Shown here in pieces: positions 30,552-32,438 of a DNA stretch of 32,438 bases. Position 1 is the stretch's first letter, and each line of letters begins with the position of its first letter. The notes under the pieces were generated by a model. That model had not been told where the DNA came from. It worked only from the letters and a program-made list of their open reading frames with translations, and did not search any database. The DNA is from a virus. Made by a program: the position numbers and the translations under genes. The DNA lies in the IMG/VR virus record IMGVR_UViG_3300030419_005498, positions 1 to 32,438 of that record; one strand, 5' to 3'.

Positions 30552-30557
30552 TTACAC
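30552..30557 (-). promoter_or_regulatory. GTGTAA box 8 nt before the portal start
   Basis: On the minus strand the leader is TATAACTTTAGTGTAAACTT then TGATATG. GTGTAAAC is identical to the boxes before the 20899 and 22208 genes, and TATAACTTT also occurs in the 24714 and 25153 leaders. It sits inside the alternative longer portal reading frame. Confidence 0.35.
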
Positions 30558-30586
30558 TAAAGTTATAAAAGTTACTTTTAAACTTT

Positions 30587-32438
30587 TCAAATTGCAAACG
30601 GAATAAATGTATTTTCTATCTGCCTCTCTGGAGAGGCGTTCTCAGCATCAAAATAAACCTTGGCGAACCAATTGCCTAAAACTAGGGCAGAATAAGAGTC
30701 TTTCCTTGCTCTATGTGGCCCCTTTTGTCTTCTTAGATTTTGGGGTAAGTTAAATGATTGAGATCCCTGTGGATTAGCGACAACCTCTATGTTAGCACAT
30801 TCTGCTTTTGTAAGCTCAACAATTGACTTTTGATGATCTATTAGGTCAATCATCATTGCCCCCTTAGATGCCTTCGGAGCCTTTATATCCCATTTTAATT
30901 TCTCTATGGGTATATTCTTTTTCCTTTGTGCGTCAAAATGCGAATCAACCGCTCTAGAAGCAAATAAAATTCTTTTGTGATCTATTGCTGCTTGCAACAT
31001 CTCATTAGCATTCCTTATCCAGTTAGAGGTTGGTTTTCTTAGAATGCAGTAATTTCTTTCTTTTACGTTATATTGATTTTTAAACGCTAAAATATCAGAA
31101 TGCCAATTTTCTGGTTTTTCTAGGTCAACTTCAATAACTCCAATTTTTATGTTTTCTTGTTTAAACAAAGCACTCTCGTTACAGGAATTAATAAACTGAA
31201 CACCGCCATTGTAGTCCCCGCAGATACCAACAATATTAAAGTGTTGTATTAAATAAAGGAAATACTCCATATGCTGTTTGAGTGACACACCAGCTATTGC
31301 ATAACTATGAACCAAGCAGATCTTTTGGGCATCTCGATCTATTTTAAACACATGCATGGCGAAATGGTCAGCACTTGTATTCCCAGCCCAGTTAGGGTCA
31401 AAGGCCAATAAATACTCATCACTTGGATTCCCTACCACCTCTACAGCAGGAGATTCCCCGTCAGGTATTGTGCAAGCGGCCATTTTTGATAATCTAAAAT
31501 ACCCATCGCTTTCATCTATGAATTGCGCCCCAAACTCTCTCTTGAACTGCATCTCGCTCATAGTGGCTTTAGCCTGTTTAAGCAGATTTTGATCATACAA
31601 TCTTGTGGGAGCACAGTCATAGCTAAGTTGCATGACTAGCCTGTAAGCTTCATCCTTAAAGTCATCCTCCTCTTCGCCCTCTCCTTCTTTTACCGTTAAC
31701 CCACTTATCAAGTCTACATACTTCTTGTAAAGCTTATACATATACTCAAATTTGAATGATGGAGATGAAAGAATAATAAGTTTATTATTCGGCCAGATAT
31801 ACCTGTCCTCTTCTGTCATCTCGCCTTTGTCGATTAATTTGGATTCTAGATTATGTAACTCTTCCCTTTCTATAGGATTCTCTACCACCCCAAGGAAAGG
31901 TATAATAACTTCATTAAATATCTTTTCGGGTATAGTTAAGAACTCATCCAATACAATCCTGTTAAATCGAAATCCACGGAGTCTATCACCATTAGCCAAC
32001 GGAAGGGCTATCGCCCTAGCACTACCTAAAGTCATAGTCCACTGGTCAGTTCCTTTTTGTATTTTAAAACCGCACTCTTTAATTAGGCTAGCTTCTGATT
32101 TACTGACAATATCTTCCATCTTTTGAAAGATTTGTTTTGATTGCCTGAATGTCCCTGCAATAACACCTATATTTGAATTAGGATTAAGCAGACACTCTAG
32201 TAAAACATAAATAGCTGTAGAGAATGTCTTCGACATACCCCGAGAAAAGACAAACATGGAATAATCAGAAACCATCATTCCCTTGATGGCCATTGCCTGA
32301 AATGGAAATAATTTAACTCCTAAAAATAACTCAGAGGTAAATGCTATATTGTTCCGCAGAAACTTATACAGTAAATACTTTGCCTCTTCTTCTTTGATAC
32401 TGCCTTCTAGTTCTTTAAGAGTCTTATTTAACTCTTGC
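30587..32438 (-). CDS. terL: Terminase large subunit (partial, 5' end beyond window)
   Basis: This is the ATPase-nuclease that packages DNA through the portal. The frame stays open through the right edge: reading upstream of the ATG at 32293 gives SELFLGVKLFPFQAM in frame without a stop, so 32293 is not the true start and the gene runs out of the window. Landmarks: adenine-binding PFQ, a Walker A-like FSRGMSKT (32225-32248), Walker B IVLDEF (31940-31957), then a nuclease domain with AFDPNWAGNTSAD, IVGICGDYNGG and a C-terminal MMIDLIDH, supplying the expected acidic cluster. The P-loop is a variant (S-R-G-M-S-K-T) of the phage 'SRxxGK[ST]' form. At least 617 codons are visible. The stop overlaps the longer portal frame. 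Confidence 0.92.
   Translation of the reverse strand, partial: QELNKTLKELEGSIKEEEAKYLLYKFLRNNIAFTSELFLGVKLFPFQAMAIKGMMVSDYSMFVFSRGMSKTFSTAIYVLLECLLNPNSNIGVIAGTFRQSKQIFQKMEDIVSKSEASLIKECGFKIQKGTDQWTMTLGSARAIALPLANGDRLRGFRFNRIVLDEFLTIPEKIFNEVIIPFLGVVENPIEREELHNLESKLIDKGEMTEEDRYIWPNNKLIILSSPSFKFEYMYKLYKKYVDLISGLTVKEGEGEEEDDFKDEAYRLVMQLSYDCAPTRLYDQNLLKQAKATMSEMQFKREFGAQFIDESDGYFRLSKMAACTIPDGESPAVEVVGNPSDEYLLAFDPNWAGNTSADHFAMHVFKIDRDAQKICLVHSYAIAGVSLKQHMEYFLYLIQHFNIVGICGDYNGGVQFINSCNESALFKQENIKIGVIEVDLEKPENWHSDILAFKNQYNVKERNYCILRKPTSNWIRNANEMLQAAIDHKRILFASRAVDSHFDAQRKKNIPIEKLKWDIKAPKASKGAMMIDLIDHQKSIVELTKAECANIEVVANPQGSQSFNLPQNLRRQKGPHRARKDSYSALVLGNWFAKVYFDAENASPERQIENTFIPFAI

Noticed and set aside
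32293-32293. ATG at 32293 as the terminase start
   Set aside because: The frame is open upstream to the window edge and encodes the expected PFQ adenine-binding motif before this ATG, so the gene starts outside the window.
1-32438. tRNA genes, CRISPR arrays, insertion sequences, integrase or attachment sites
   Set aside because: None was seen on reading either strand; no cloverleaf-like sequence, regular direct repeat array or transposase motif stood out.

Overview
The window is part of the genome of a tailed double-stranded DNA bacteriophage (Caudoviricetes). It carries, in order on the minus strand, a virion-assembly cluster: large terminase, portal, prohead protease/scaffold, decoration protein, major capsid protein, neck and connector proteins, tail tube, probable tail chaperones, a 1789-residue tape measure protein and distal tail proteins. 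No tail sheath was recognised, so a long non-contractile (siphovirus-like) tail is the most likely form; this is inference. The DNA is A+T-rich by eye. Almost no start codon is preceded by a Shine-Dalgarno sequence, which may point to a host such as Bacteroidota that relies little on it. The tape-measure style (repeated G-F-[IV]-P-N-Y motifs) and several small neck proteins resemble those of uncultured marine phages, from general familiarity rather than a search.

Layout. Bases 1-260 hold the 5' end of a minus-strand virion-type gene cut by the window edge. Bases 261-298 are a 38-bp divergent intergenic gap with a 9-bp direct repeat. Bases 299-4448 are a plus-strand operon of four overlapping genes: a protein with an SSB-like acidic tail, a GT4 glycosyltransferase fused to the front half of a GT9 domain, a protein starting with the back half of that GT9 domain, and a candidate Rad52-like annealing protein. 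This island is inverted relative to the structural genes on both sides and meets the tail cluster tail-to-tail with a 6-bp overlap. Bases 4443-12565 are distal tail and baseplate genes, 12565-17934 the tape measure, 17951-19610 two probable tail assembly chaperones, 19641-22208 a small tail protein and two tube-like paralogues, 22257-25153 neck/connector/tail-completion genes, 25243-28549 capsid genes, 28558-30597 the portal and 30587 to the right edge the terminase, which stays open through the edge.

How it works together. Terminase and portal package DNA into a shell built by capsid and decoration proteins on a scaffold fused to its protease. Neck proteins close the head and join it to a tube whose length is set by the tape measure. 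Distal proteins form the hub and the host-contacting tip. Two strong intrinsic terminators lie exactly downstream of the major capsid and the main tail-tube genes, which fits raised dosage of the two most abundant proteins. The plus-strand island probably serves DNA replication/recombination and glycan modification. There is no gene-free stretch longer than 300 bases; the largest gaps (47-90 bp) carry the terminators or short motifs described. No tRNA, CRISPR array, insertion sequence, integrase or attachment site was seen.
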